A stretch of DNA of 64,000 bases, from NCBI GenBank assembly GCA_951812305.1, contig CATOSB010000006.1, positions 62,001 to 126,000 on the forward strand, read 5' to 3'. Under the pieces are notes generated by a model. It was not told where the DNA came from, did no database searches, and saw only the letters and a list, made by a program, of their open reading frames with translations. Shown here in pieces: positions 18,140-26,629 of this stretch. The number at the start of each line of letters is the position of its first letter. The first letter of the stretch is position 1. The stretch comes from an uncultured Paracoccaceae bacterium (lineage in GTDB: Bacteria; Pseudomonadota; Alphaproteobacteria; Rhodobacterales; Rhodobacteraceae). A program made the position numbers and the translations under genes.

Positions 18140-18241
18140 CTTGAAGCGGACATTGAGTTTTGGCAGTCCGCGCGGAATCAAGGCCCCTCGGGCCGCCGCG
18201 CATCGACGGGCCGTCCCCTGGCCCGGCGATTTCTTGAGGGC
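18140..18241 (+). repeat. Double-hairpin intergenic repeat, copy 2
   Basis: Leader CTTGAAGCGGACATT, then the first hairpin CGCGCGGAATCAAGGCC / GGCCGCCGCGC. The second hairpin pairs ATCGACGGGCC (18202-18212) with GGCCCGGCGAT (18220-18230). The tail is GGCGATTTCTTGAGGGC. The second arm differs from copy 1 on both sides in a way that keeps pairing. Confidence 0.7.
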
Positions 18242-18803
18242 TTTGCTACATTTCAAACTAGTACGGATTTCGCGAGATTAAGTGGCAACGACAAACGTGG
18301 TTCGCCGTGCCACGGCCCATCGATGCGCGTCTTCGCGATAATGTTGTTGAACGTCAGCATCTAGGCCAGTTCCGGACGTAACCCAATTCCCTACCAAACC
18401 CTTACCCCACCGCCCGCACACCTACCAAACCCTTACCCCACCGCCCGCACACCTAACAAACCCTCAACCATTCCCGCCTAAAACCACGCCTGCCTGATCA
18501 AGCACCGGGGCGGGCCACAAACCCGACCCGAAACCGTTTATCCGGTCCCCAAGACCACCCCCGCCTGACCTGGGCATATCGGGTGCAGGGACAGTCGAAA
18601 TCTGACACGGGCGGCACTCTTACGCTGTCCGGACGGCGGGGCGCATTTGCCCCGGGATGACAGCGGCGGCGCCGCCACCCTTAACAAAAGAACGGCAGCC
18701 AATTACCGACACGAGAAACCGCAAAACCAGACGCAGGACCGGCGCATTTCATGCATTCGTTCCCACTGGTCGAATCGGATTGCTATATGCTATCCCTAGT
18801 GTC
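18242..18803. other. Gene-free stretch before mutL
   Basis: No convincing gene lies here. It contains a 31-bp tandem repeat (annotated separately) followed by a C-rich, A-rich stretch with further short CCCTTACC/CCCTCAACC-like motifs. The mutL frame is open back to 18657, but the extra 49 codons are Arg/Thr/Pro-rich and unlike MutL, so I leave them as non-coding leader. Confidence 0.5.
18391..18470. repeat. 31-bp tandem repeat, two full units plus a partial
   Basis: Units start at 18391, 18422 and 18453, each beginning CTACCAAACCCTTACC (the third CTAACAAACCCTCAACC) and carrying CCACCGCCCGCACAC. Units one and two are identical. There are no spacers between units, so this is a tandem repeat and not a CRISPR array. 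Confidence 0.9.
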
Positions 18804-20663
18804 ATGCCTGCGGCCAACCCCAAGATATCCACAAATTCACCCGTCATTCGCCAACTTGACGAGGCCGCGATCAACCGTATCGCGGCGGGCGAAGTCGTTG
18901 AGCGTCCCGCTTCCGCCGTCAAGGAACTCGTCGAAAACGCGATCGACGCGGGTGCGCGCCGGATCGAGATCGCCTATGCTCAGGGCGGCAAAACGCTCAT
19001 CCGCGTCACCGACGATGGCTGTGGCATTCCCGGCGCCGACCTGCCCCTTGCGCTATCGCGTCACGCGACCTCTAAAATCGATGGCTCCGACCTTCTGAAT
19101 ATCCACACTTTCGGCTTCCGGGGTGAGGCCTTGCCATCCCTCGGCGCCGTCGGTCGCCTGTCGATCACCTCGCGCGCGACGGGCCATGACGCCGCAGAAG
19201 TCTCCGTCACCGGTGGCGTGATGGCTCCTGTCCGCCCCGCCGCGCTCAACGCCGGCACCGTCGTCGAGCTGCGCGATCTGTTCTTCGCTACCCCTGCGAG
19301 GCTCAAATTCATGCGCACCGACCGGGCCGAGGCACAGGCGATCACCGAAACCGTCAAACGCCTCGCCATGGCCGAACCCTTCGTCGCCTTCACTTTGCGC
19401 GACGTGACCGGCGGCGGCGAGGGCCGCATCACTTTCCGCGCGGATGCCGAAACCGGCGATCTGTTCGATGGCCTGCGCGGGCGCCTTGCATCGGTGATGG
19501 GCCGCGAGTTCATCGAAAACGCCGTGCGCATCGAGGCGGAGCGCGAGGGCATCAGCCTGATCGGTTATGCCGCCCTGCCGACCTATTCCCGGGGCGCCGC
19601 GGTAGCCCAACACGTCTTCGTCAATGGCCGCCCCGTGCGCGACAAGGCCCTGACCGGCGCCCTGCGCGCGGCTTACATGGATTTTCTCAGCCGCGACCGC
19701 CACCCCGCAGCCGCGTTGTTCATCGATTGCGAACCGACCCGCGTGGATGTGAACGTTCACCCCGCGAAATCCGAAGTCCGCTTCCGTGACCCCGGTACCG
19801 TGCGCGGCCTCATAATCTCCGCTTTGCGCCATGCGCTCGCAGAAGCCGGCCACCGCGCGTCTTCCACCGTCGCCGATGCAACCCTCGGCGCAATGCGCCC
19901 GGAACCAACCGGTGCACGCGTCTATCAGATGGACCGCCCTTCTCCCGGCCCGCTTCGAACCGGCGCGATGGTCTTTGACCCATCCGGGGCGCCGGGTCTG
20001 GCAGAAGCACCCGCGGCTTGGGACACCGCGCCCGGCGTGCAGCAACCCGATGCGCCCGATGCAGCGGAAGCTGGCGCGGAACATCACCCGCTCGGCGCCG
20101 CCCGCGCGCAGGTGCATGAAAACTACATCATCGCGCAAACCGCCGATGGCATCGTCATCGTTGACGGCCACGCCGCGCATGAGCGGCTGGTCTATGAAAA
20201 ACTGAAAACCCAGATGGCCGAAAACGGCGTCGCCGCGCAGGCGCTGTTGATCCCCGAAATTGTGGAATTGTCCGATGGCGACGCGGCGCGGCTGATCGAC
20301 ATGGCGGATGATCTTGCGCAGCTCGGTCTCGGCATCGAATCCTTCGGCGGCGGTGCAATCGCCGTGCGTGAAACCCCAGCCATCCTTGGAACCGTCGATG
20401 CCAGGGCATTGATCCTCGACATCCTCGACGAACTCACCGACAGCGGTACCGCCGAGACGCTCCGCACCCGCATTGATGCGATCCTCAGCCGCATCGCCTG
20501 TCACGGCAGCGTCCGCACCGGGCGGCGGCTGCAAGGCGACGAGATGAACGCGCTGCTGCGCGAGATGGAGGCGACGCCGCATTCCGGTCAGTGCAATCAC
20601 GGGCGACCAACTTACGTGGAATTGAAACTCGCCGACATCGAGAAACTGTTCGGGCGCACATGA
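18804..20663 (+). CDS. mutL: DNA mismatch repair protein MutL
   Basis: A 619-residue protein from the ATG at 18804, chosen because the family begins a few residues before [17 protein letters not shown]. The GHKL ATPase motifs are present: [21 protein letters not shown] and GFRGEAL. The C-terminal dimerisation/endonuclease domain has [23 protein letters not shown] and CNHGRP. The family endonuclease motif is DQHAxxExxxxE; here residue 455 is Gly instead of Gln, while the metal-binding Asp, His and Glu remain. It links MutS recognition to strand incision. The stop overlaps the rmuC start (ATGA). Confidence 0.95.
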   Translation: MPAANPKISTNSPVIRQLDEAAINRIAAGEVVERPASAVKELVENAIDAGARRIEIAYAQGGKTLIRVTDDGCGIPGADLPLALSRHATSKIDGSDLLNIHTFGFRGEALPSLGAVGRLSITSRATGHDAAEVSVTGGVMAPVRPAALNAGTVVELRDLFFATPARLKFMRTDRAEAQAITETVKRLAMAEPFVAFTLRDVTGGGEGRITFRADAETGDLFDGLRGRLASVMGREFIENAVRIEAEREGISLIGYAALPTYSRGAAVAQHVFVNGRPVRDKALTGALRAAYMDFLSRDRHPAAALFIDCEPTRVDVNVHPAKSEVRFRDPGTVRGLIISALRHALAEAGHRASSTVADATLGAMRPEPTGARVYQMDRPSPGPLRTGAMVFDPSGAPGLAEAPAAWDTAPGVQQPDAPDAAEAGAEHHPLGAARAQVHENYIIAQTADGIVIVDGHAAHERLVYEKLKTQMAENGVAAQALLIPEIVELSDGDAARLIDMADDLAQLGLGIESFGGGAIAVRETPAILGTVDARALILDILDELTDSGTAETLRTRIDAILSRIACHGSVRTGRRLQGDEMNALLREMEATPHSGQCNHGRPTYVELKLADIEKLFGRT

Positions 20664-21835
20664 TCCAGATTGGCGACACGGTGATCGATCTGGGCGACCC
20701 GCTGACGCTTGCCGCGCTGGGCGCCCTTACGCTTCTGTTTCTGGTGCTAATCTTCGGCCTTGTTGCCATGCGCCGCGCAGGACATTCAGCCATCGCAACC
20801 GAGCAGATGCTGCGCGAAATGGGTGGCCTCGGCAGCCGGGTTCAGGCGCTCTCGGACGGCCAGCAGCAACTCTCCGGTGGCCTGACGCATGTGTCCGAGG
20901 CGCAAGCCGCCTCGCAAACCAACACGCTGAAACTGATGGAGGCACGGCTGGCCGAGGTTAGCCAGCACATGACCGAAAACCTGCATGGATCGGCCACCAA
21001 AACCGCGCGCTCCCTTGGTGAACTTCAACAGAGACTGGAAGCCATCGACAAGGCGCAGGAGAATATCGAGAAGCTGTCGGGCGATGTGCTCGGCCTGCAG
21101 GACATCCTGTCGAACAAACAAACCCGGGGTGCGTTCGGCGAGATCCAGCTTAAGGACATCGTCGGCAAGGCGCTGCCCTCGGACAGCTATACCTGGCAGG
21201 CGACGCTTTCCAATGGCAAGCGTGCCGATTGCCTGATCCACTTGCCCAATCCGCCCGGGCCGATCGTGATCGACGCCAAATTCCCGCTGGAGGCTTACGA
21301 AGCTTTGCGTAACGCCGACAGTGACTATGCTGCCAATGAGGCCGCCAAATTCATGCGCCGCAGCGTGAAAGAGCACATCCGCGCGATTTCCGACAAATAC
21401 ATCCTCGATGGCGAAACTGCCGACGGCGCGCTGATGTTCCTGCCGTCGGAGGCGGTCTATGCCGAGCTTCACGCCAACTTCCCGGAACTGGTGCGCGAAG
21501 GATTCGATGCCCGGGTCTGGATAGTCTCGCCCACCACCTGCATGGCGACGTTGAACACCATGCGCGCCGTCCTGAAAGACGCCCGGATGCGCGAACAGGC
21601 AGGCGCGATCCGCACGACGCTGCGCCAGCTGCACCGTGACGTGGACCTTGTAGTCGAACGTGTCGGCAAGCTGGAAATTCATTTCGATCAGGCCCGTCGC
21701 GATCTTGATGGCATCGGCACGGCGGCTGAACGCGCCGGCAAACGCGCCGCGCGGCTGGATAATTTCGATTTCGAGGAGCTGTCGCCGGAATCGGAAAGCG
21801 CGCCGGTTGTCCCGTTACGCGCGCCCGATCCCTAA
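20660..21835 (+). CDS. rmuC: DNA recombination protein RmuC
   Basis: A 391-residue RmuC. An N-terminal membrane anchor lies at about residues 17-37 ([19 protein letters not shown]). A long coiled coil of about 100 residues follows ([18 protein letters not shown]), then the conserved nuclease-like domain with [27 protein letters not shown] and [15 protein letters not shown]. RmuC limits DNA inversions at short inverted repeats in E. coli. The start overlaps the mutL stop, so the two are coupled. Confidence 0.93.
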   Translation: MIQIGDTVIDLGDPLTLAALGALTLLFLVLIFGLVAMRRAGHSAIATEQMLREMGGLGSRVQALSDGQQQLSGGLTHVSEAQAASQTNTLKLMEARLAEVSQHMTENLHGSATKTARSLGELQQRLEAIDKAQENIEKLSGDVLGLQDILSNKQTRGAFGEIQLKDIVGKALPSDSYTWQATLSNGKRADCLIHLPNPPGPIVIDAKFPLEAYEALRNADSDYAANEAAKFMRRSVKEHIRAISDKYILDGETADGALMFLPSEAVYAELHANFPELVREGFDARVWIVSPTTCMATLNTMRAVLKDARMREQAGAIRTTLRQLHRDVDLVVERVGKLEIHFDQARRDLDGIGTAAERAGKRAARLDNFDFEELSPESESAPVVPLRAPDP

Positions 21836-21847
21836 GCGGAACGCAGT

Positions 21848-21933
21848 CCCCTTTCTTCTTGGTCTCAAATACGGCGGGGGGTCTGGGGGGGCTGGCCCCC
21901 CAGTTGGTCGGAATTGCTGAAAGCAAATTCGAA
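21848..21933 (+). repeat. GC-rich hairpin repeat behind rmuC
   Basis: It contains CCCCTTTCTTCTT, then GGGGGGTCTGGGGGG and the stem GGGGGGCTGGCCCCCC, then AGTTGGTCGGA and GCAAATTCGAA. The same sequence in reverse orientation, with minor changes, lies at 28607-28690 behind the acyl-CoA ligase. A shorter relative is at 46370-46412. Its placement immediately after stop codons suggests a transcription terminator or mRNA 3'-end structure. Confidence 0.65.
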
Positions 21934-21974
21934 ACCAAAATGAGCTTACCACCCTTCAAAATTTCCGGATCTGA

Positions 21975-23143
21975 TACCAACGGCTTGATCAATTGACCGT
22001 TGCCCATTCTCTGGTCGTTATTGAGGTTATGCGCTGCGGGTCATTTTCGAAGAAGTTCCAGGCGTCTGCGCATTTGTCGAGGATCTGCTCGTAGGTATCG
22101 AACACGGTGATGGCCAGCTTGTTGGAGCGCAGATAGGCCCAGACATTTTCCATCGGGTTGAGTTCGGGCGCATAGGGGGGCAGCTTCAGGAGCGTTATGT
22201 TGTCTGGCACCAAGAGCCCCTTGGCTCCGTGCCACCCCGCGCCATCTGTGACCAGGAGCGCATGAGAACCGGGTGCGATTGTTTTTGAGACCTCGTCGAG
22301 ATGCAGGCCCATCGCCTCTGTGTTAACATAAGGCAGGATCAGCCCAGCTGCGGCACCACGTGCCGGACAGGCAGCGCCAAATACGTAGCTCCATTTGTAG
22401 CGGGTATCCCGGGGCGCACGTGGGCGGGTTCCCCGCTTCGCCCAGACACGGGTGAGTGTTCCCTGCTGGCCCACCCGTGCTTCGTCCTGGAACCATATTT
22501 CCAGTGGCTTTCCTTTCGCCCGTTCAGTCAAAATGTCGGCTACGATGCTGGCAAAGTTTTTTTTAAATGCAGTCTGTGCCACTGGGTCGGCGTTGGGATG
22601 TTCGGGGCGGACCGACAGCCTGCGAAAGCCCAGTTGAACCAAATAACTACCTACTGTGCGTTCGTGGAGCTTGATCTCGAACTCCGCCTCAATGCGCCGG
22701 GCAAGATCGGCGCGACGCCAGCGAACCACACCATCGCGGGCCGGATCAGGGCCAGCCTCCACCCAGACCGCAAGCTGCGCTATCTGCTCCGGCGACAATC
22801 GAGGTTTCGCGCCGCCACCCCCACGATCTGACAGCCCGTCAGGACCTTCGACATTGTATCGATGGACCCAGTCTCGAAGGGTTTGGCGATCCATCCCGCA
22901 ACTCTGGGCAGCAACCTTGCGCGACGACCCTTCAAGCACCAGAGCAATCGCCAAAAGCCGACGTGCTACTTTGCCGTTCGACGCGCGACCGGCTAAAGCG
23001 CGCAACTCGTGCACCGTGAAATCATCGCGCAAAACCGGAACCGCGGCACCCATATCTCCCTCCCTCTCTGGACAGAAACAGTGAGTCACATACCGAACAA
23101 TTTGGGAATCCAAAAAGCGAGTCAAATCATCCCGCCGTTGGTA
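21975..23143 (-). mobile_element. IS630-family element nested in the IS4 element
   Basis: Inverted ends TACCAACGGC..GATCAATTGAC and its near-complement define about 1.17 kb. Comparison with the uninterrupted IS4 copy (GGATCTGATTTGACG) shows that TGA(T) is present on both sides here, so the apparent duplication is 3-4 bp unless the parental site differed. IS630 elements normally duplicate TA. One transposase gene is inside. Confidence 0.85.
21989..23053 (-). CDS. IS630-family transposase
   Basis: A 354-residue transposase from the ATG at 23053, preceded by GAGGGAGGGAG. The N-terminal part has two helix-turn-helix regions (ALVLEGSSRKVAAQSCGMDRQTL region and the winged helix around RIEAEFEIKLHERTVGSYL). 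The DDE core shows WFQDEARVGQQGT, LLVTDGAGWHGAKG and LNPMENVWAYLRSN. It appears complete. The in-frame extension upstream of this start reads into IS4 sequence. Confidence 0.92.
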   Translation of the reverse strand: MGAAVPVLRDDFTVHELRALAGRASNGKVARRLLAIALVLEGSSRKVAAQSCGMDRQTLRDWVHRYNVEGPDGLSDRGGGGAKPRLSPEQIAQLAVWVEAGPDPARDGVVRWRRADLARRIEAEFEIKLHERTVGSYLVQLGFRRLSVRPEHPNADPVAQTAFKKNFASIVADILTERAKGKPLEIWFQDEARVGQQGTLTRVWAKRGTRPRAPRDTRYKWSYVFGAACPARGAAAGLILPYVNTEAMGLHLDEVSKTIAPGSHALLVTDGAGWHGAKGLLVPDNITLLKLPPYAPELNPMENVWAYLRSNKLAITVFDTYEQILDKCADAWNFFENDPQRITSITTREWATVN

Positions 23144-23195
23144 TGATTTGACGTTTGTCTGATCTGTGTGATTCAAGGAGTCTCCACTGCTGATA

Positions 23196-24290
23196 TTGGA
23201 GGCTGGTTTGTTGGGAAATGTTTGTTTTTCAGAGCTTTATTCGAAGGTTGAGGCGGATTTTCAGGACCGCTTGCTCGGGTATCACAAGTCGCGCCGGGAG
23301 GGATTGTGCATCATAGCAAGCGTGATTTTGAACACGCGCAGCGTCAATCTGATGGAAAATGCGGCTGCTCTGCCCCGCGATATCGGCTCTGTGGACCACC
23401 GCTATCAATACATTTCGCGGGTTCTGGGCAATCCTCACATCGATACTGATGAGATCATGCAGGCCTATGTTGGTGAAATTTTCCGCCGCCAGTGTGAGGC
23501 CGGAGAAACGATTGTGGTGGCCCTTGATCAAAGCAAGCTCAACGAAGGGCATGAGGTTTTGATGTTATCGGTGCGGATGCGGGATCGGGCCCTCCCGGTC
23601 GCCTGGCGTGTACGCCAGACCAAAGGGCCGATTGGATGGCGCGTGCAACATGAGCTTTTGGAAGCAGTCCGCCCATGGCTCCCGGCGGATGCGCGTGTGT
23701 TGCTGGCGGGAGATCGGTTTTATGGAACCGCCCGATTGGTCGCATGGTGCCAGGAGGCTGGATGGGACTACCGGCTGCGCATGAAGGGAAATATCACACT
23801 GCAACATCAGGGTGGCGAGATGATGACGCGCGAAATTGCCCAACTGATGCCCGAAGGGCTTGTAAACGCTGAGCTTTACGGAACGGGCGTCTTTAGCAAC
23901 ATTGGAGTGCTTCACGAAGAGGGGCACAAAGAGCCTTGGATTATTGCCATGAATGCAGCACCGTCCGAGTACAAGGTGCTCGATTATGGAATGCGTTGGG
24001 GAATTGAAGCCATGTTCTCCGACTTCAAAACCCGGGGCTTTGAAATTACTCAAAGCCAGATCAAAAAGCCGGATCGATTGGCCCGCCTCATTTTGGTGCT
24101 GGCAATCGCCATGTACTGGGCTGTTTCAACCGGAGCAAACGAAGAGCACCACGTCGCAATACGCGGCGAAAAAAGGGGATTCGAAAAGCCCGAAGGTCCT
24201 TATGCTCTCTCTTCAAGACAGGCCTTCGTGCTATCCGACGATGCCTCGCAGGTTATGCCAAAATCCCCAAGCTCTGGGATGTCTGGCTAA
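23196..24290 (+). CDS. IS4-family transposase
   Basis: A 364-residue DDE transposase. Recognisable parts are VVALDQSKLNEGHEVL (first Asp), LLAGDRFYGTARLVAWC (second Asp), and YGMRWGIEAMFSDFKTRGF, which is the Y-2-R-3-E-6-K signature of the IS4 group. A TTG at 23208 has a well-placed GGAGG and may be the true start. The product is identical to that of the copy at 53439-54533. Confidence 0.93.
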   Translation: MEAGLLGNVCFSELYSKVEADFQDRLLGYHKSRREGLCIIASVILNTRSVNLMENAAALPRDIGSVDHRYQYISRVLGNPHIDTDEIMQAYVGEIFRRQCEAGETIVVALDQSKLNEGHEVLMLSVRMRDRALPVAWRVRQTKGPIGWRVQHELLEAVRPWLPADARVLLAGDRFYGTARLVAWCQEAGWDYRLRMKGNITLQHQGGEMMTREIAQLMPEGLVNAELYGTGVFSNIGVLHEEGHKEPWIIAMNAAPSEYKVLDYGMRWGIEAMFSDFKTRGFEITQSQIKKPDRLARLILVLAIAMYWAVSTGANEEHHVAIRGEKRGFEKPEGPYALSSRQAFVLSDDASQVMPKSPSSGMSG

Positions 24291-24488
24291 ATTGAAGGGT
24301 GGTAAGCCAAAATGAGTGCTTCCGCACGCTCCTAATTCAGCGCACCCTGATGCGACGCACCAAATAACCGCTTCCAAAGGCGTGTTGTTGGATTCCGCTT
24401 GGCTAAGGGACGTTTGAGGGGCAAACCTGCCCTCAAAGCGCCGTGTCGATTGTGACGCGCTGCCGACTCGCGAAGGAGGGAATGACAA

Positions 24489-25454
24489 ATGGGTGATGGA
24501 TTTTTTCAGCCGGTATCGGGGATGGACCTGCCGCGTTTTGCCGGGGTTCCGACATTCATGCGACTGCCGCAGGTGGGGTTTGATCACGACAGGATCAGTG
24601 AGGTTGATATCGGGTTGATCGGCGTTCCCTGGGACACCGGCACGACCAACCGCCCTGGGCCGCGGCACGGGCCCCGCCAGTTGCGCGATCTGTCTACAAT
24701 GATCCGGGCGGAAAACGGCGCGACAGGTGTGCGCCCGTTTGAATTGGTGAATTGCGCCGATCTTGGCGATGTGGGGCCGAACCCGGCGGACATTGCCGAT
24801 TCGATGGATCGAATCACGTCGTTTTATGATCGGGTGGTCGCTGCAGGTGTAATGCCACTGACTGGCGGCGGCGATCATCTGTCCAGCCTGCCGATCTTAC
24901 GCGCCGTTGCCAAGGACGGCCCCGTGGGCATGATCCATTTCGACAGCCACACTGATCTGTTCCATTCATATTTCGACGGCACCATGTACACCCACGGCAC
25001 GCCATTCCGTCGCGCGGTGGAAGAGGGGTTGCTGGACCCGAAACGCGTCGTGCAGATCGGCATTCGCGGCACCGCTTATGACACCGAGGACAGGGACTTC
25101 GCACGCGCCGAGGGCATCCGGATCGTTCCGATCGAGGAGTATTTCGCGCGCGGGGTTGAGGATGTGATGGCCGAGGCGCGTGAAATCGCGGGCGACGGTG
25201 CAACGTATATCAGCTATGACATCGACTTCGTCGACCCGACTTTCGCGCCCGGCACCGGCACCCCGGAGGTAGGCGGACCGAACTCGTATGAGGCGTTGTT
25301 GGTGGCGCGGTTGCTGGATGGCGTGAACATTGTCGGCGCTGATCTGGTTGAGGTGTCACCGCCGTTTGATCAATCCGGTGGCACGGCATTCCTGGGCGTG
25401 TCGATCATGTTTGAGATGCTGTGTGTGATGGCGAAAGCCCGCGCCGGGACTTAA
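24489..25454 (+). CDS. Agmatinase/ureohydrolase family protein
   Basis: A 321-residue manganese ureohydrolase. Metal ligands are visible in GGGDHLSSL, in HFDSHTD (Ser where agmatinases usually have Ala) and in SYDIDFVDPTFAPGTGTPE. The reaction is removal of urea from a guanidino compound; agmatine, guanidinobutyrate or guanidinopropionate are all possible. GGAGG lies upstream of the ATG. It stands alone just behind the IS4 element, so its upstream promoter region may be partly replaced by IS sequence. The 172 bases before it show no other gene. Confidence 0.85.
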   Translation: MGDGFFQPVSGMDLPRFAGVPTFMRLPQVGFDHDRISEVDIGLIGVPWDTGTTNRPGPRHGPRQLRDLSTMIRAENGATGVRPFELVNCADLGDVGPNPADIADSMDRITSFYDRVVAAGVMPLTGGGDHLSSLPILRAVAKDGPVGMIHFDSHTDLFHSYFDGTMYTHGTPFRRAVEEGLLDPKRVVQIGIRGTAYDTEDRDFARAEGIRIVPIEEYFARGVEDVMAEAREIAGDGATYISYDIDFVDPTFAPGTGTPEVGGPNSYEALLVARLLDGVNIVGADLVEVSPPFDQSGGTAFLGVSIMFEMLCVMAKARAGT

Positions 25455-25612
25455 CTCGCTCCCGGATTTGATCCCTGGCAAACTTGGTGCGCGATGATTT
25501 ACGAAGGCAAAGTGGCATCCGGCATTGGGCCGAAGCGGACGGCGGCGAGCACACGGGCAACCTCTGGAATGACCCGCTGATTATCAGAAATTTCTGGAAA
25601 TTTCTGCCCTTA

Positions 25613-25634
25613 CGAGATCTTCTAGAAGATCTCG
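25613..25634. other. Perfect 22-bp palindrome
   Basis: Half-site CGAGATCTTCT followed at once by its complement. About 20 bases upstream is the 12-bp palindrome CAGAAATTTCTG with a second GAAATTTCTG. They lie between the ureohydrolase gene and the decayed methyltransferase, both of which end toward this spot. It could be a bidirectional terminator stem or a protein-binding site. The interval 25455-25712 has no gene I can support. Confidence 0.6.
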
Positions 25635-25712
25635 CCAACAACCGCTCTGGCCTAATTTCAAACGTATCACTTTCAAACAATCCATTCGCTACTATTTCTT
25701 CCGGCAAACAAG

Positions 25713-26296
25713 TTAAATATGAACGTAATCCATTGCGTGCCTCTCGGGGCTGGCGGCGACCGTCGTTTCATAGCGGCCATAGAATTCATCCAGAATGGCA
25801 AGGCATCGTGGCGAGCGCGATCTTCCGACAGTCCGCCGGCGAAGACGGGTTCCGACCACGACCGCAATGTTGGGTTATAGGCATGGGCGAATTCGGCCGC
25901 GGTTTGATTTGTCTGCGCGAAATGCTGCTAAAACGGGCAGCGAACCGTGCGCGCCTCGACATGTTCCAGCCGAAGCCCGGCCTGATGTACCGGTCCGTCT
26001 AGCTCACCGATCGGCGCGACGAATTCTTCCTCGGTGCGGTAACACTGTGGGAAATTGGTGCTGAGATATTCATCAGGCGTTATCACCCCGTCCCCGCGCA
26101 TCCCTGCCCAAAGTGCGTTGAACGTGTCGAACATGTTCACCCCGCCGGTATTGCCAAGGTATTGACCGCCCCCGTCGATGCCGAAATTGAACAGGCACAA
26201 CCGCGCGCCGGGTTTCATTTCCACCGCGCGGTGGGTCAGACCCAAGCAGGTTTGAAAAGCCGCCGAAAGCACCCGGCGATTTTGTAAGTCCACATC
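25713..26296 (-). pseudogene. Remnant of a SAM-dependent (carboxyl) methyltransferase-like gene
   Basis: In one frame the sequence runs NRRVLSAAFQTCLGLTHRAV, then MKPGARLCLFNFGIDGGG and ITPDEYLSTNFPQCYRTEEE, to VEARTVRCPF, where a TAG stops it. The same frame then resumes as AEFAHAYNPTLRSWSEPVFA. A frameshift near 25790-25810 moves the rest (LAILDEFYGRYETTVAASPE to AMDYVHI and stop) to another frame. The N-terminal SAM-binding region is missing. The pattern resembles the SABATH-type carboxyl methyltransferases, but this is from memory only. Confidence 0.6.
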
Positions 26297-26448
26297 ATCA
26301 TATTCTTGCGGATCGGAGGAACTGAAGCCGCAACAACCCCGACCGCCATTCCAATGCCGAGCCCAGTCGGCGGACGCGGAAATCCCGGGGTGACAACACT
26401 GAGCGCGCTGCAAATGACCGCGTAAAATAGGATAGAAATCTGGTCCAT
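26236..26448 (-). CDS. Possible small membrane protein, probably truncated
   Basis: A 70-residue frame from an ATG at 26448 (a GTG lies two codons earlier). The first 45 residues form two hydrophobic segments (ISILFYAVICSALSVV; LGIGMAVGVVAASV). The last part reads through the methyltransferase remnant in another frame, so the natural C-terminus appears to be lost at a deletion junction around 26290. Nothing confirms expression. The remaining 180 bases up to the acyl-CoA ligase hold no gene I can support. Confidence 0.3.
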   Translation of the reverse strand: MDQISILFYAVICSALSVVTPGFPRPPTGLGIGMAVGVVAASVPPIRKNMMMWTYKIAGCFRRLFKPAWV

Positions 26449-26629
26449 GCGCACAGCTTAACATGTGATCGCTAACGGTAATGGCGCGACGAAATACCTC
26501 ACGAAAAGTTAGCGTTAAAATTGAACAAGTGTTCATAAACGCGGTTGACGCATCGACCGGAAATCCGTTCTATTGCTGAAAGGATTCGATACGGGGTCTG
26601 TGGCAGTTGCTGCCACCTGGGAGGACGGA

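Larger units (their letters stand above)
21945..24306 (+). mobile_element. IS4-family element (copy 1), itself interrupted by an IS630-type element
   Basis: Ends are the inverted repeat CTTACCACCCTTCAA and its complement. The 10-bp target duplication CCAAAATGAG flanks it at 21935-21944 and 24307-24316. Without the inner insertion the element is about 1190 bp, equal to copy 2 at 53423-54612 on the minus strand. The inner IS630-type element lies near the left end, outside the transposase gene, so the IS4 transposase stays intact but its upstream region may be altered. Confidence 0.93.

Noticed and set aside
18391..18470. Possible CRISPR array
   Set aside because: The 31-bp units are directly adjacent with no spacers and no cas genes are nearby; it is a simple tandem repeat.
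18657..18803. N-terminal extension of mutL
   Set aside because: The 49 extra codons are low-complexity and precede the conserved MutL start; the ATG at 18804 fits the family.
19053..20600. 515-codon minus-strand frame opposite mutL
   Set aside because: It is a mirror of the high-GC mutL coding strand; the translation is His/Gly/Arg-rich with no recognisable domain, while MutL on the plus strand is complete.
25484..26002. 172-codon plus-strand frame behind the ureohydrolase
   Set aside because: It crosses the palindromes and runs antisense to the methyltransferase remnant; composition is not gene-like.
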